In this document: piece by piece, positions 12,624-23,870 of the stretch
How the letters are laid out: every line of letters starts with the position of its first letter
How positions within the stretch are numbered: position 1 is the first letter of the stretch
Origin: Okapia johnstoni
Taxonomy: Eukaryota; Chordata; Mammalia; Artiodactyla; Giraffidae
Reading direction: 5' to 3'
Assembly: GCA_024291935.2 (NCBI GenBank)
Contig: CM044315.1
Span: forward strand, 55,340,385 to 55,404,384
DNA length: 64,000 nucleotides
Notes under the pieces: model-generated
Databases searched by the model: none
What the model was told of the DNA's origin: nothing
Seen by the model: only the letters and a program-made list of their open reading frames with translations
Translations under genes and position numbers: made by a program

Positions 12624-12935
12624 GGCTTCCCTGGTAGCTCAGCTGGGAAAGAATCCACCTGCAATGGTTTGATTCTGGGGTTGGGAAGATGACCCCCTGG
12701 AGAAGGGATAAGTTACTTCAGTATTCATGTGCTTCCCTGGTGGCTCAGACGGCAGAGAATCTGCCTGCACTGCAGAAGACCTGAGTTTGATCCCTGGGTT
12801 GGAGAGATCCTCTGGAGGAGGGTATGGCAACCCACTCCAGTATTCTTGCTGGAGAATCCCCATGGACAGAGGAGTCTGGCGGGCTACAGTCCATGGGGTC
12901 ACAAAGAGTCAGATATGACTGAGCAACTAAGCACA
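12624..12935 (+). mobile_element. Dimeric Bov-tA SINE (two tRNA heads in tandem)
   Basis: A first head (GGCTTCCCTGGTAGCTCAGC through GATGACCCCCTGGAGAAGG) stops after TCAGTATTCATGTG. A second complete Bov-tA follows at once from 12731 (CTTCCCTGGTGGCTCAGACG) to GAGCAACTAAGCAC. This head-head-body layout recurs in bovid genomes, so it was probably inserted as a unit. Confidence 0.88.
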
Positions 12936-13171
12936 TCACAAGGTCCTTAGAAAACATAAAAGGGAAATCAAATACAGCTGTTGAAACACAGCACAAGAAC
13001 CTAAAGGGTCTTAGAAGAAATGCTGAGGAGAAGAGGAAGATTGGGTTAAAAGGGTGAATTGAAGAAGGAAGAGAATGAACTGAGAAAGTGAACGTTTCAT
13101 GGTTTAAAGTTGTTATGTAAATTGAACATCAACTTCTTGTTTAATCCAGTAAATGTGTTTCTGTGCCAGGC

Positions 13172-13650
13172 CTATCATCCACTTAATCACTGAACAAATA
13201 TTTATTGAGCACCTGCTATGCTTCTGACACTCTACAGGCCCTAAGGATACATAGAAAGCAAAACCAGATGTGCCTCCTCGAAGCTCTTCAGTCTAGAATG
13301 CCTCTTTCAAGTATTGCCTGATCCTCCCAAGAAGCATCCAGGTGATAAGAGAGGAAAGAACAAAGGTATATCAAACCTCTGTGACTGAAGGTAGAATGTA
13401 ATAAGTACTATAAAACATACAAAAAGTAATATGATGGTATTAATATTAGGGAGAGAAACTTCTTCCAATTAAAACTTGGGAAAATTTCATGGTGATAATC
13501 TTTGAACTGGATCCTGAAGGCTGCATACAATTTTGATACTTTAGAAAGAGAATGGGGAGAGGAAGACATTTCAACAGAGGGACCACTGTGGGCAAAGGCT
13601 GAGATCAGAAATTCTTCAGTGAAAGGTAAAGATTTTAGGTGTCCGAAACA
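13172..13650 (+). repeat. Old interspersed repeat, family not assigned
   Basis: CAAATATTTATTGAGCACCT with later CTGGATCCTGAAGGCTG and GGGCAAAGGCTGAGATC follows a pattern seen in a widespread mammalian ancient repeat. A second stretch of the same type is at 36745-37260. The match is from memory and diverged, so the family is left open. Confidence 0.4.
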
Positions 13651-13656
13651 CTGGGT

Positions 13657-13933
13657 ATGGGGGCTTCCCTGGCAACCCACTCCAGTACTCTTGCCTGGAA
13701 AATCCCATGAACAGAGGAGCCTGATAGGCTGCAGTCCATGGGGTCGAGAACAGTCGGACATGACTAAGCGACTTCACTTTCACTTTTCATTTTCATGCAT
13801 TGGAGCAGGAAATGGCAACCCACTCCAGTGTTCTTGCCTGGAGAATCTCAGGGACAGAGGAGCCTGGTGGGCTGCCGTCTATGGGGTCACACAGAGTCGG
13901 ACACGACTGAAGCGACTTAGCAGCAGCAGCAGC
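13657..13933 (+). mobile_element. Bov-A2 SINE (two Bov-A units) with a Bov-tA-like start
   Basis: Two Bov-A monomers are joined by the CACTTTCACTTTTCATTTTC linker and end in GCGACTTAGCAGCAGCAGC. The usual GGAGAAGGCAATGGC start is replaced by GGGGCTTCCCTGG joined straight to CAACCCACTCC, as if a tRNA head were fused to the body by deletion or template switch. Confidence 0.9.
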
Positions 13934-14092
13934 TGGTGGTCTAGTGGTTAAGACTTTGTACTCCCACTGCAGGGGGCACAGGTTTGATCTCTGGTCTGGG
14001 AATTTAAATCCCACATGCCACATGGTGCAGCCAAAAAAAAAGAAAAAAAAAACAATAACAACAAAAAACCCAAAACCAAAAAAAAAAATTGG
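13934..14092 (+). mobile_element. CHR-2-type SINE (cetartiodactyl, tRNA-Glu-derived)
   Basis: TGGTGGTCTAGTGGTTAAGA and CACTGCAGGGGGCACAGG, then the B box GGTTTGATCTC and CATGGTGCAGCC, followed by a long A-rich tail. It abuts the 3' end of the Bov-A2 copy. Confidence 0.9.
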
Positions 14093-14944
14093 GAACAAAT
14101 TCTACCTCAATAAAATTGTTTTTAAAAAAATAAAACTGCATATGTACAGATTCAATGAAGAAAAACAAGTAATTCCTAGATTCAAGTAATCAAAATTTTC
14201 TTGAAAGAATAAACAGATGTCCACGATATATGAATGTCTGATCCTACTTAATGCAAACAGTATTTTCATGGGCTAGTCTGAACAGCACTCAGTAAAATAC
14301 TTTTCACCTCACTAAAGTAAGTGAGGTAAATAGACATGACATGCAGCCAGCTGAATGAATATTCAACTCATTGCATTTCTCCATGGGTCATGAATGATTC
14401 TAATATTGATCCTCTGGACTCACATGCTTTCTGATGGCCTGTAAGAAGCAGTGGTCATAGGAGGGATCCTTTGGGGACATTAAGCATAGAAGAATCTCTT
14501 CAGTCAAACACATCAAGCTGTTAAAAATACAGCTTCTATCTCTTTCTTCCATCATGTCAGGGACATACAGGCACAGTGCAGAGCCAGGCTGAAGGATATC
14601 ATTTTTTCTAATAGTCTCTCTCTCCTTTGGAGCAAATTGGTAAAATTTTCTTTCATAGATTCAAAGGGTTACAGTTGCTATTTATCTTGTCCAGTAAGGC
14701 ATCCACTCTTGCCACTTCTAGCCTCTCAAATATTGTCCTAAGTCTTGGGAAATACTCATACAGCCTCCCAAAGACCATAGAACCCAGTAGGAAGACCTAT
14801 CTATAGCTTCAAATGTAACATGCTCAAACCTCAAAGAGATTTGACTAGATAAGGATGCTGCTTCCTTTCGTAATGCATGGGCTGAGGGCAGGGACACAGG
14901 GACTCACCATATGGCCTTGTACTCTCTTTGATCTGGAAGTTCTC

Positions 14945-15047
14945 CCATCTTCCCACTTGATTGTGAGATTCTGTGCAGAGGACACCATGTTACAGCCCTT
15001 GTAGTGCCTGGTATATAGCTGATACTCAACAAATATTTGTTAACATC
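14945..15047 (+). mobile_element. L2 LINE 3' end
   Basis: TTGATTGTGAGATTCTGTGC, then TAGTGCCTGGTATATAGCTG and CTCAACAAATATTTGTTAA match the characteristic L2 3' terminus. Confidence 0.75.
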
Positions 15048-16899
15048 ACATTTAATGTTTCTGTTATATTCTTCAATAAACTGTCCCCAAATGTTTTGTA
15101 TTTATGAATGACATACCTTAGGCATCTGAGATTCAGCTACAGTTCTCCTATGGAGGCATTACAGAGTTTGGTGGTGAAAGTAAGTCTTTGTACCAGGATG
15201 TTTTTACTCTAGGTATAGAGTTACTTGACTATTTTTAGGCTGCTTACTCATCTTGTTATTTTAAAGAAGGGAAAAAAGAAAAACTGACACAAATAATACA
15301 ATTGTGTAACAGGGATAGATTTGAGAAAAAATATACTTTTTCAAAAGTAGAGAAAGATTGGATGATTCATTTAACTTTTTTCCTCAACATCCTTTCCTAC
15401 ACACATTAAAAGTTACACTAGCTTAAAGAATGAACTATTTTAAAAGCCTCCCCACCCACAAAAAAAGGGATAAGACTTTCACCCTCAGAGTCACAGGATT
15501 TCATTGCTTTCTACATAAACACTGCTTGAATTTCACAATCTTCTGCTCTGAGGTGCTGCTATTAACAAAATACAAAATTAGGCCAAGAAAAGTGAGTTTT
15601 GCAGCCCAGGAAAATTGGGGGAGGTTGGTGTGGCTGTAGAGAGAACCTTCTCATCTGTGCCTGCCTTACATCCAGGTCTACTTCTTATCTTGTTCAGTGC
15701 CCATTGGGTTGTTGCAAAGCAAGAGTTCACTGTTACACATCAAAATCCAACAGGGAAAAAGCTACCAAATAAAATAATGCTTCTAAAGATAGGGCCGGTG
15801 AATTATTTTCCTTCTCTGTTTTTCTCTCTTTACTTCCTGTAGAACTGCTCTCAGAGAAGATTATGATAATCACATAGGTAAAAGCCCGAGGCTTTAATAA
15901 AATTCATAGGTTTTCCTTTACCCTCTTTATTCAAAACTTAGAGTGGACTTTCCCCCTCAATTTATCAGAAATCTTTGAATTCTCCAAAGTTAAAATCATG
16001 GAGTTTATACTATCATAGGATAGTATTTCCCAATCATTCTCTTGCAGACAGTGTCAAAGGTGAGGACGATTGGAACCTGTCCCCATGACAATCAGCTGGG
16101 AGCCTCAGAGAGTGTCCTCAATGTAGTAACATCCAACGTTTCAAAAACAGAAGTGGAAACAGTTCTATTGAAGCACTGCCAGCTTAACCCTTGCACACAA
16201 GTTTTGTTTGAGGCTGTCAGAGATATGATACATGCTCTATCTTTGAGCCCTGGTTAATGCTACTACACTAGGTTCCCCGATCACCCAAGAAATTTCCTCC
16301 CAAACCGGAAGCTGGAACCATCAGTTGATAGTCAGGGGGTCTCCAAACAGAACTCTAAGGGGACCTCTTATCCTTGTGTCAGCAGGACAGAAGCAGTCAT
16401 CTGCTTTTGGAATGTCATGGGGAGTTGGAGGTATGGATCTATAGCAGCAACAGTAGGGAGGAAGAGAGGTCAGTTTTTCATTCTAGAACCAAAAACAATC
16501 CCAGAAGGTTCAGAATATAACTAAAACACTTGATTATATCTGCCTTAGTTTCGTATGGTAGAGTGTTTCAAAAAACATTTTCTGAAGAGTTTAGATCAAA
16601 TGAGGTTGAAGGGATGCCTTAGGAGAGGTGATGACTGGGATCTCCTGTAATATTGACCTGCATGCTTGTTTTATTGCACATTTATTTTTCCCCAACCCAC
16701 AATCTATTTTCTTGCTATAATGTATACTTGGGGGATGGTTGTGCTGAGAGTGATGGGGGCAATACTCTGGACCAAGCCAGGATGCTTTTCTTAATGGAAG
16801 GTGTATTACTAAGGAAAAAAGTTCATGCAGACTGAAGATTTCCTCCCAATTCCCAGATGATCAGGCAACTCCAACACAATCAAAAGAGAGGGCACATCA
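15048..16899. other. Non-coding stretch downstream of the putative LRRC7 3' UTR
   Basis: No transposable element or supported gene is seen. A 71-codon plus-strand frame starts at 16042 beside an acceptor-like TTCTCTTGCAG. It is too short and isolated to call and is discussed in findings. Confidence 0.5.
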
Positions 16900-19800
16900 C
16901 CAACCCAGTGTTTGAACATTTTATTAAGCCTCAGAATGATTTAGCATTTCTGTGAGAGGAAAAGTCAACCTTGTTTTTCTTGATACTACATAAAGGACCT
17001 ATCTTCTTAATTGATTAGATTTTATTCTTTGCATAACTTTTTACTGACCCAGTGTTTCAAAAAAACCTGTTATTTGGTCAGCGTATCAGGAATCAGCCAA
17101 AGATGTTGATTGAATTTACCAAAGACTTAGAGTGGTGGTCCTCTGCCAACATGGTTTTTAATCTGGTTATGTTGTGGTGCCCTTTGCTAGGTGTGAAGTT
17201 GTCAGAATAGACTCTTGATCTATGTGCCAACAAGGGGCAGAAATTTACTGAGGACAGCATTAAAAGTCAATAGAAAGGCAAGTTGGCAAACACACACTGT
17301 TTTACAAGGCTTTAGATTGTGGGAGATATTAAATCGATTTTATGATTAAAAGTAAAATGTTTTCCTTCATCAGTCATTTTGCCAAATTCAGATACTATTC
17401 ATGTAATGTATGAATATATAAAATAAACTTTTTCAAAGTTTTCCTTCCTTTGAATACTCCCTCTCTTTAGCTCACCTAGTAAAACATATCTCAGTCCTGC
17501 TTCTAATAAGTAATTATATTAGTGGTATATGTGGAATCATCTTCAAGGTTAAGAACTAATCAATCCTGATTTGTCACTCTCTCTTTAAAACCGCTTCCCA
17601 TCCTGAAGGTGGTAATCCAATATAAGGCCCAGATTGTTTGACATCTATGTAATTACAGTTCTTATTAATCAGGACACATATATTTGATAGATTTCAACGA
17701 GCAATAAATTATCATGTTATAAATATTTGTATGTTATACTGACTTTCAATATTTCTTGTCAAAATGATCCTTATATTTTGAAATTGTTATGTTTGTTTAG
17801 GTAGCTTGTGTTGTCTGGTAAGCTAGAATTATCATAAGAGAGCTTTGGTGACAATGTATGATAAGCCATGTAAATAGTAAAAAAAAAAAATGTCTACTAA
17901 TATCTATTCAGCTTGCAAAATCTGCAACAATTCTACTAGTAATTTTCAGTGCTTATTCTTTTCACCTAATACTTTTCTCATTCCCTCCCATTATGTCTTA
18001 CTCATGTTAGGTATAAGACAGCTTTCTCAGCAGAAAGATCCTAATAACAATCAGAGACCAAAGTGAGTCTATTGGAGTCATCATGAATTCCACTCCTTTT
18101 TGTGTGGCTGTTGATTTTCCTTTTTTAAAGGCACACCCTTAACTTTTACTTGTTAATTTTTTTTAACATAAACCAGATGCTAATTCAAACAGCAAAACCA
18201 GTCCTTCCAAAAAAATCAATACCACAAATTTGTGTATTATTGGTTTTGGTCACCCATGGAATCAACAAGACTCTTTTCCGCCTTAAGTGATCAATGATTT
18301 TTTTCAGTCAACCTAAAAAAAAAAATACCTCTTTTCATTATTACCTGCCTTTTTTCAGTATGCAGCATGGCAGTACAATTGACAATGCTTTGCACATCAG
18401 CTTTCCTTTCCAGTTGGTCAGGGGTCCCTTTTCTCTTGTTCTCATTTCCTGAGAACAGGAAGGAGTAAAGCATGGCCCAAGACAATGTTGTCACATCAGG
18501 AGTGGCAGAGGGTTTACTAGATCATGATTCTCTCCACTTGGCCTCAGAAACATCTCCTGAGACCCTGTGTTTGATGTGGACACCTGACATAAGAAAAAAA
18601 GACTTGGGAAGTCCTTTATCTGGCTCTTCTCCCAATTATCCCATGAAAGATTAAATAAAACTAATGGGATGACTGGAGCTGCTTCATGGCTACCAAACTG
18701 CACCCATGAGTTTGTTTCTTCTTTAAGTGATCTTGGGAAGCCAGTGAGGGCCTCTATCTTGACTACTGATGATCATCCTAATATAGTGGCTGGTATGGTG
18801 GTTTGGTGTGAGTTTTTGGCAAAGAAAAAATTAGGCTCTGAAAGACATTTCTCATCAGAAATTGTCAATATATTAAAATGCATTTAAAAGTTACTTCTGG
18901 GAAGCATATTAAATAGGCCAATCATTTAATCATTTGCTAAATATCAAAGCCTATAAAATCATAGTATAATGTCACCCTGACATAAAGCAACATCAAAATT
19001 AGTGCATCATCTATAAAGTGAAGTATCATTTGCCTTCAAGTGACAAATTCTATTGCCAAAAAAATACCACTGTACTTCTAATAAGTGACACTCATTTTAA
19101 TAGACCCTACAAAAATACAATATTTTCAATGTCCCCATAAAACAGTTAACTTACAAATATTACTCTCAGAGCTTTGGTGACATCAATATGTGATACTGTT
19201 GTGAAAATCTTAACAAAATACTTGGAACACTGGCATGTAAAGTAAATTCATTATGTATATTTTAAAAAAGAGAGCTATGTCAAAATATGAGAGATAATGC
19301 ATATAACCAACTCTGGGAAATTATTCTGGAATTTGAAATTAATAGTTTAATCACATGAATGACTCATATATAAAAGAAACATTTTTAAAGGGTTATAAAA
19401 TGAATTTTGATCATTTGTAAAGGAAAACAGTTCAAATGTAAAAATAATTCTTATTAATGATGCTCATCTTTGTCTTCAGTGAGACAGAGTTTAAGATTAT
19501 ATGTACTTTGCAACTTTTGGGGGGGAAAAGATATTTTCTCTACTTTGCCCTCCAAGGCGGGCATGGAAATTAGTAATACAGATAGACCATGGCTCTGAGT
19601 AATTATATTTGAAGTTTCATATTTAAATACCAAAGTTTATATTATCACCCCCATAACTTTCTAACAATAGTCTTTCTTAATGATAAATTTTATCAATACC
19701 CCAAACTCATTTAAAATGATTCAAAAGTAGCAAATTGGATAAAGCAACACACAAATAAATTCCACATTTACAAGTAACGAAATCACAGGGCTACAGTTTA

Positions 19801-20685
19801 TAATTAACATAAACTTGAAAGAAATAAAGCAACACCTTGCTGCCACCCATCATTCACTGCTTACATTTGTGGTGAAAAAGATTGATCTACAATGACCTTT
19901 AGTCTGTTTCTTAACTCTGTCTGTATTGTAATTAGCTAAAGGCATTGAACAAATTAGGTTGTTCTATCTTTTATTCAGGTCCCAGAGGTAAATGGCTAAC
20001 TGATGAAATATTTCACTCTGTGTTATGAGAATTTAGTAAATGAATATGGAACCAAATATAAACACTTTATACCATATGTACAGTTACTTTCATAAGGCAT
20101 TATCTTGTAATTTTTATTGAAAAAGATTCAATATAGTAAAGTCTTATTTTAAGATATATTTTCTTTCTCAATCCGAGATGTTTAATTTATGAAAATATTG
20201 TTTTTTTCTCTATATTCTTTTTGTTTATATGCCAACATATACTTTGTGCTAGAAATAGTTTATGGGAATTACAATTCTTTATATTTGTATTTTCTATATA
20301 AAGGCATATACAACTTTGAGGCAGTGTTTCTGATGGAGAGCAGAATTCATAAAGAGCTTGTGTGTGCTTCCGTGCTCCGAAATTATATGAAATCCACTTT
20401 GAGAAGAAACTTATTCAATTTAAAAAAAACCGAAAAACAAAATCAAAACCAAAAGTGCACCAATGCACAGCCAGAGGCTGACAAGTAAAACTAATACATA
20501 ACCACATGAACGTCATATTTATATAGTTAACATTTTTAAGGATGATCAGTGCTAACGTTATAGTATTATACATTTGGCACTAATGTTTGCCATTGGTCCA
20601 GCAATTGGCAAAATTTGTTTCTATGTATAAATTTATTTGAACATTAGGTCTGGCTAGACGTATCTTCACTATTTATAAAAAATAT
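16900..20685 (-). other. LRRC7: Putative LRRC7 3' UTR
   Basis: This AT-rich stretch lies directly downstream of the LRRC7 stop on the minus strand. No young ruminant retrotransposon interrupts it. It ends at a well-formed poly(A) signal at 16920-16925. Earlier AATAAA hexamers on the minus strand (20632-20637, 20113-20118, 19970-19975) could give shorter ends, and two more lie beyond, near 16669-16688. The short frames inside it look like chance. The 3' boundary is inference; a transcript end or poly(A)-seq peak would fix it. Confidence 0.4.
16920..16925 (-). terminator. Candidate distal poly(A) signal (AATAAA) for LRRC7
   Basis: The minus strand reads AATAAA here. About 20 nt further along the transcript is a GU-rich run (GGGTTGGTGATGTG, then TTGATTGTGTTGG), the usual layout of a downstream element. 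An upstream UGUA is present at about 16985-16990. Of the minus-strand hexamers I found below the stop, this one has the best downstream context. Confidence 0.4.
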
Positions 20686-20793
20686 TTAGACAGTAAGCTC
20701 ACGTTGAATAACTAGGTCTACTGTGTTCTGGAAACTCTTCAGTAGTAATACAGCTTTTTCGTGTTCCATATGTACAAAACTATGTCCATTGGC
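20686..20793 (-). CDS. LRRC7: LRRC7 terminal coding exon: end of PDZ domain and stop codon
   Basis: On the minus strand an acceptor TTTACAG is followed by 35 codons and TAA (the stop is the complement of 20686-20688). The frame reads [15 protein letters not shown], then [15 protein letters not shown], ending RELTV. It supplies the conserved NG turn, helix B and the last strand of the PDZ domain. The His in MEHEKAV sits at the helix B first position that marks class I PDZ domains, which prefer S/T-x-hydrophobic C-termini. The protein ends a few residues after the domain, as expected for LAP proteins. With the exons at 32083-32157 and 54986-55078 it makes a complete, intact 91-residue PDZ module. 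The exon continues into the 3' UTR toward lower coordinates. Confidence 0.95.
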
Positions 20794-21054
20794 CTGTAAA
20801 CACACAAATAAAACAGTGTCATCAATGCAAGACACTTGTTTATCACATTGTTGTTGTCTCTAATAATAAGACTCAAGAGAGTATGAGCAACCAAAAGTCA
20901 TATGTTTTTTAAAATTCACACCAGAATTGCGACTATGGAAACATCTAATTAATTTCACCCCGCTTCAACTCACTTTATTAATTCAACAAATACTTATCAA
21001 GTATCTAGTATATCCTACTTAGGATTGTCCTAGGATAATGATAGCCACTATGAG

Positions 21055-21171
21055 TTGTAAAGAATTCAGAGAAATAAACATACTCTAACCCATTCTTTGT
21101 GACTCATGATAGTAATTATGAATGTGAACACTTTGGAATAAAGCCAATTAGTTGCTTCCATGAAAGCCATT
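21055..21171 (+). repeat. 117-bp segment duplicated at 27323-27439 (copy 1)
   Basis: By eye it differs from copy 2 at 7 of 117 positions, with no gap, in the same orientation 6.27 kb away. Flanks do not match beyond the segment. It begins TTGTAAAGAATTCAG and ends ATGAAAGCCATT. It is not a repeat family I recognise. Confidence 0.9.
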
Positions 21172-21411
21172 CATTGAACTTAAATGATAAACCCACCAAC
21201 TCTGTCAAATGTTTCACTTGTGCAAAACAAAACATATGGTATAGTTAAATCTTATTCTGACTCACTGAAAAGTTCTTAATTTAAACATTTTAATATTAAA
21301 AAGATAATTTCTATTCCCCTCATTGTTAAAGGCAAATATATTCATTATTTCTATCAGTGGTTCTCAATCCCACTCAGAAATGAATTAATTTCTGGGTGAT
21401 CTAGATTAGTT

Positions 21412-21486
21412 TTGTTATTTTTATAAATGAAAGGGTTACACCCGAGGTCACACAGCTAGGCTAGGGTTGAATCATCTGATATCACA
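21412..21486 (-). mobile_element. MIR SINE fragment
   Basis: Contains CGAGGTCACACAGCTAG, the reverse of the conserved MIR core, followed by GGTTGAATC. Confidence 0.75.
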
Positions 21487-22399
21487 ATATTCCTTCTTAT
21501 TATTTCTTGCAATACTTTACTGAAATAGTAACACTATAATTGCTCCCAGTGATTTGAACTGCTATTTCATTGATCATGATAAATTAATCAACATTTTATC
21601 CTTAAAATAGTTGCTATATTATCTCCTACTGCAATTTTTTTTACACCAATTTTCCACTTCTTTATTTTCAATTTATGCAGAATCTCAAATAAGAGAAGTG
21701 GCTTTGGCAAGGAAGGAATGTTGAAGTCAAGGGAAACTGTGGTGATGCCTAGTACATCATGGTTTCAAAGCTATAATTCTCATTCAGATTCCTAACAGGT
21801 TTAATTTAACTTGAGTGCTTGTAAGAATAACACTTAGTCCTAAATTAGAATCTAAAGAGATGCTGAACCTCTCATTCTTATAGTTTAAATTTTTAACTCT
21901 AGCTTAATTGTTGTTGTTGTAGTTACATGTGAACCATCTCAAAAGTAGAAAGACTAAGTGAGACCATCTGCTAGGGCGGTGAGACCTGAAAGGGAACGGT
22001 AAAAAGGAGAAAACTTTTAGGTGTCTGATTGGATAAGGGCATAAGAAATAAATGAAAAATCAAATTATGATGCTGTTAACAGAAAATGGAAATCTTGGAG
22101 AGGCAGCAGGCTTAGTCAGGAAAACAATGGAGTTTGTGGTACTGGCGACACATGCAAGGAAACGTTGATCATACATTTAGAAATAAAGGACTGGAGTTCA
22201 GGAAGCAGGCCAGAGTGGCCCTTTAGCGACAGGCATTAGGCTGGTATTCACCACATGGAACGCTGAGAGACTTGTCAGAAAAGAAGTTTAAAAGGGAGCA
22301 TTGTGAAAGAAGGAAAATCTAGGGAGGGGAGCAGGATTGGCCGTAGCTTTGGATTCGAGGAGCAGAACTGAAGGACGGTGTTTGCTGTTGAACTTGTTG

Positions 22400-22449
22400 T
22401 TCCTGCTCTGTTGCTAAGTCATGTTCGACTCTTTGCGACCCCATGGACC
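22400..22449 (-). mobile_element. Short BovB/Bov-tA 3'-end scrap
   Basis: GTTGCTAAGTCATGTTCGAC followed by TCTTTGCGACCCCATGG is the 3' terminus shared by BovB and Bov-tA, reversed, about 50 bp. Confidence 0.75.
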
Positions 22450-22904
22450 TGGGCATCTAGGTAAATCTGTCTGAAGTGAGGGAGGAAAAAGTGAAAGAGG
22501 GCCCAGTCTTTTCTGCCAGAGGATGACAGAAAGCTGACTCGGGCCTGGTGGCTGACCTAAAGGAAGAAGTTACAGGTGCATTGAGCGGAGGGAACAGGAA
22601 AACTGGCAGGAGGAGACCTGGAAAGGGTTGTCCTGATGGGGATCAAGGTAGAGGGCTCATAACGGCAGCAGGAGATCCAAGGAGATCAAGTATTTTCTAG
22701 TGGTTTCAGTTTTCTGCCTCACAGAGGAAACAGCAGGGAAGAAAACGTAGCTAGATGAACTCTGGTATGGAATCCGGGCCCGTTCCCAATAAATCAGGCT
22801 TCAAGATGTTCAGACCCACCATTCAGGTTCTGATTCAAGGCTAGAGAAATCCCTTGTATAAATTTAGCTTTTAATACTGCTTTAAAGCATCAGCTTTTAG
22901 TTTT

Positions 22905-22985
22905 CATGCTTTGTAAGTACAAAGTACATGGTTTGTAGTTACAAAGTACATGCTTTGTAACTATATAACTGATAGTTATATAGTT
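22905..22985. repeat. 22-bp tandem repeat (about 2.7 units) ending in a perfect hairpin
   Basis: Units start at 22905, 22927 and 22949 (CATGCTTTGTA, CATGGTTTGTA, CATGCTTTGTA), an exact 22-bp period. The first unit is itself an inverted repeat (CTTTGTA-AG-TACAAAG). The last runs into AACTATATAACT-GAT-AGTTATATAGTT, a perfect 12-bp stem with a 3-base loop at 22959-22985. Confidence 0.85.
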
Positions 22986-23227
22986 GGAAACACAAAGAAC
23001 TGATTTCCCAGAAGAAAATAAGCAAGTTGATAAATCAGATCATTGAGTCTAACAAACAGTAGGACTCTACCTGTAATTCTAGTCCCCAGAAATGTTTTGG
23101 CTCTAAGCCAGAATTTTGGTGAATCTCAAGCGGCCTATTTAAAAGACCACAGCTAGAGACTTCCTGGGAATGGCTTCAAATTACCAAAAGGATTCTGAAA
23201 GATCAGAAAGCAAACTATTTTAGAAAC

Positions 23228-23625
23228 TTTATTAAAGATTAAATGAGTTAATATATGTCAACTGCTTAGGGACAAGGCGGAGAAGGCAATGGCACCTCAC
23301 TCCAGTACTCTTGCCTGGAAAATCCCATGGATGGAGGAGCCTGGTAGGCTGCAGTCCATGGGGTCGCGAAGAGTCGGACACGACTGAGCGACTTCACTTT
23401 CACTTTTCACTTTCATGCACTGGAGAAGGAAATGGCAACCCACTCCAGTGTTCTTGCCTGGAGAATCCCAGGGACGGGGGAGCCTGGTGGGCTGCCGTCT
23501 ATGGGGTCGCACAGAGTCGGACACGACTGAGGTGATTTAGCAGTAGCAGTAGCAGTAGGGACAAGGCCTGGCACACTATAAACAATCAATAAATGTTAGC
23601 TACTACTATTAATATTACTTCACTA
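23228..23625 (+). mobile_element. MIR SINE 3' half, split by a Bov-A2 insertion
   Basis: AGATTAAATGAGTTAATATA on the left and GCCTGGCACACTATAAACA with CAATAAATGTTAGCTA on the right read as continuous MIR once the Bov-A2 at 23279-23555 is set aside. Confidence 0.85.
23279..23555 (+). mobile_element. Bov-A2 SINE inserted in a MIR
   Basis: Two Bov-A units with a CACTTTCACTTTTCACTTTC linker and a GCAGTAGCAGTAGCAG tail. A perfect 12-bp target-site duplication TAGGGACAAGGC flanks it at 23267-23278 and 23556-23567. Confidence 0.95.
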
Positions 23626-23769
23626 TTACTTTCCTGAATTTCAGAAATACAGTTTTCATTAAGTAACAAGAATAATAACAAGAACAGAAGGGCAAAATGT
23701 CAGAGGAAGGAACAATTTTAGTTAATCTTAGCAATTTTTAATTTGTTTTGTTTTGTTTCTTAGCAATTT

Positions 23770-23870
23770 TTAGATGAAAATTGTGAAGATCAATGAGATT
23801 ACATGAAATATCCAAGCTCACACAGCTAGTGTCTAGACGGGAATTTATGTCATGACTCTGTATCTTGACA
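23770..23870 (-). mobile_element. MIR SINE fragment
   Basis: CAAGCTCACACAGCTAGTG preceded by an AT-rich version of the MIR core and followed by GGGAATTTATGTCA, in reverse orientation. Confidence 0.65.

Noticed and set aside
13502..13951. 149-codon plus-strand frame
   Set aside because: It runs through an old repeat and a Bov-A2 SINE; the translation (GLPWQPTPVLLPGKS and similar) is typical SINE read-through.
1..16899. LRRC40 terminal exon expected downstream of LRRC7 in convergent orientation
   Set aside because: No leucine-rich-repeat coding segment was found on the plus strand; it probably lies outside the window.
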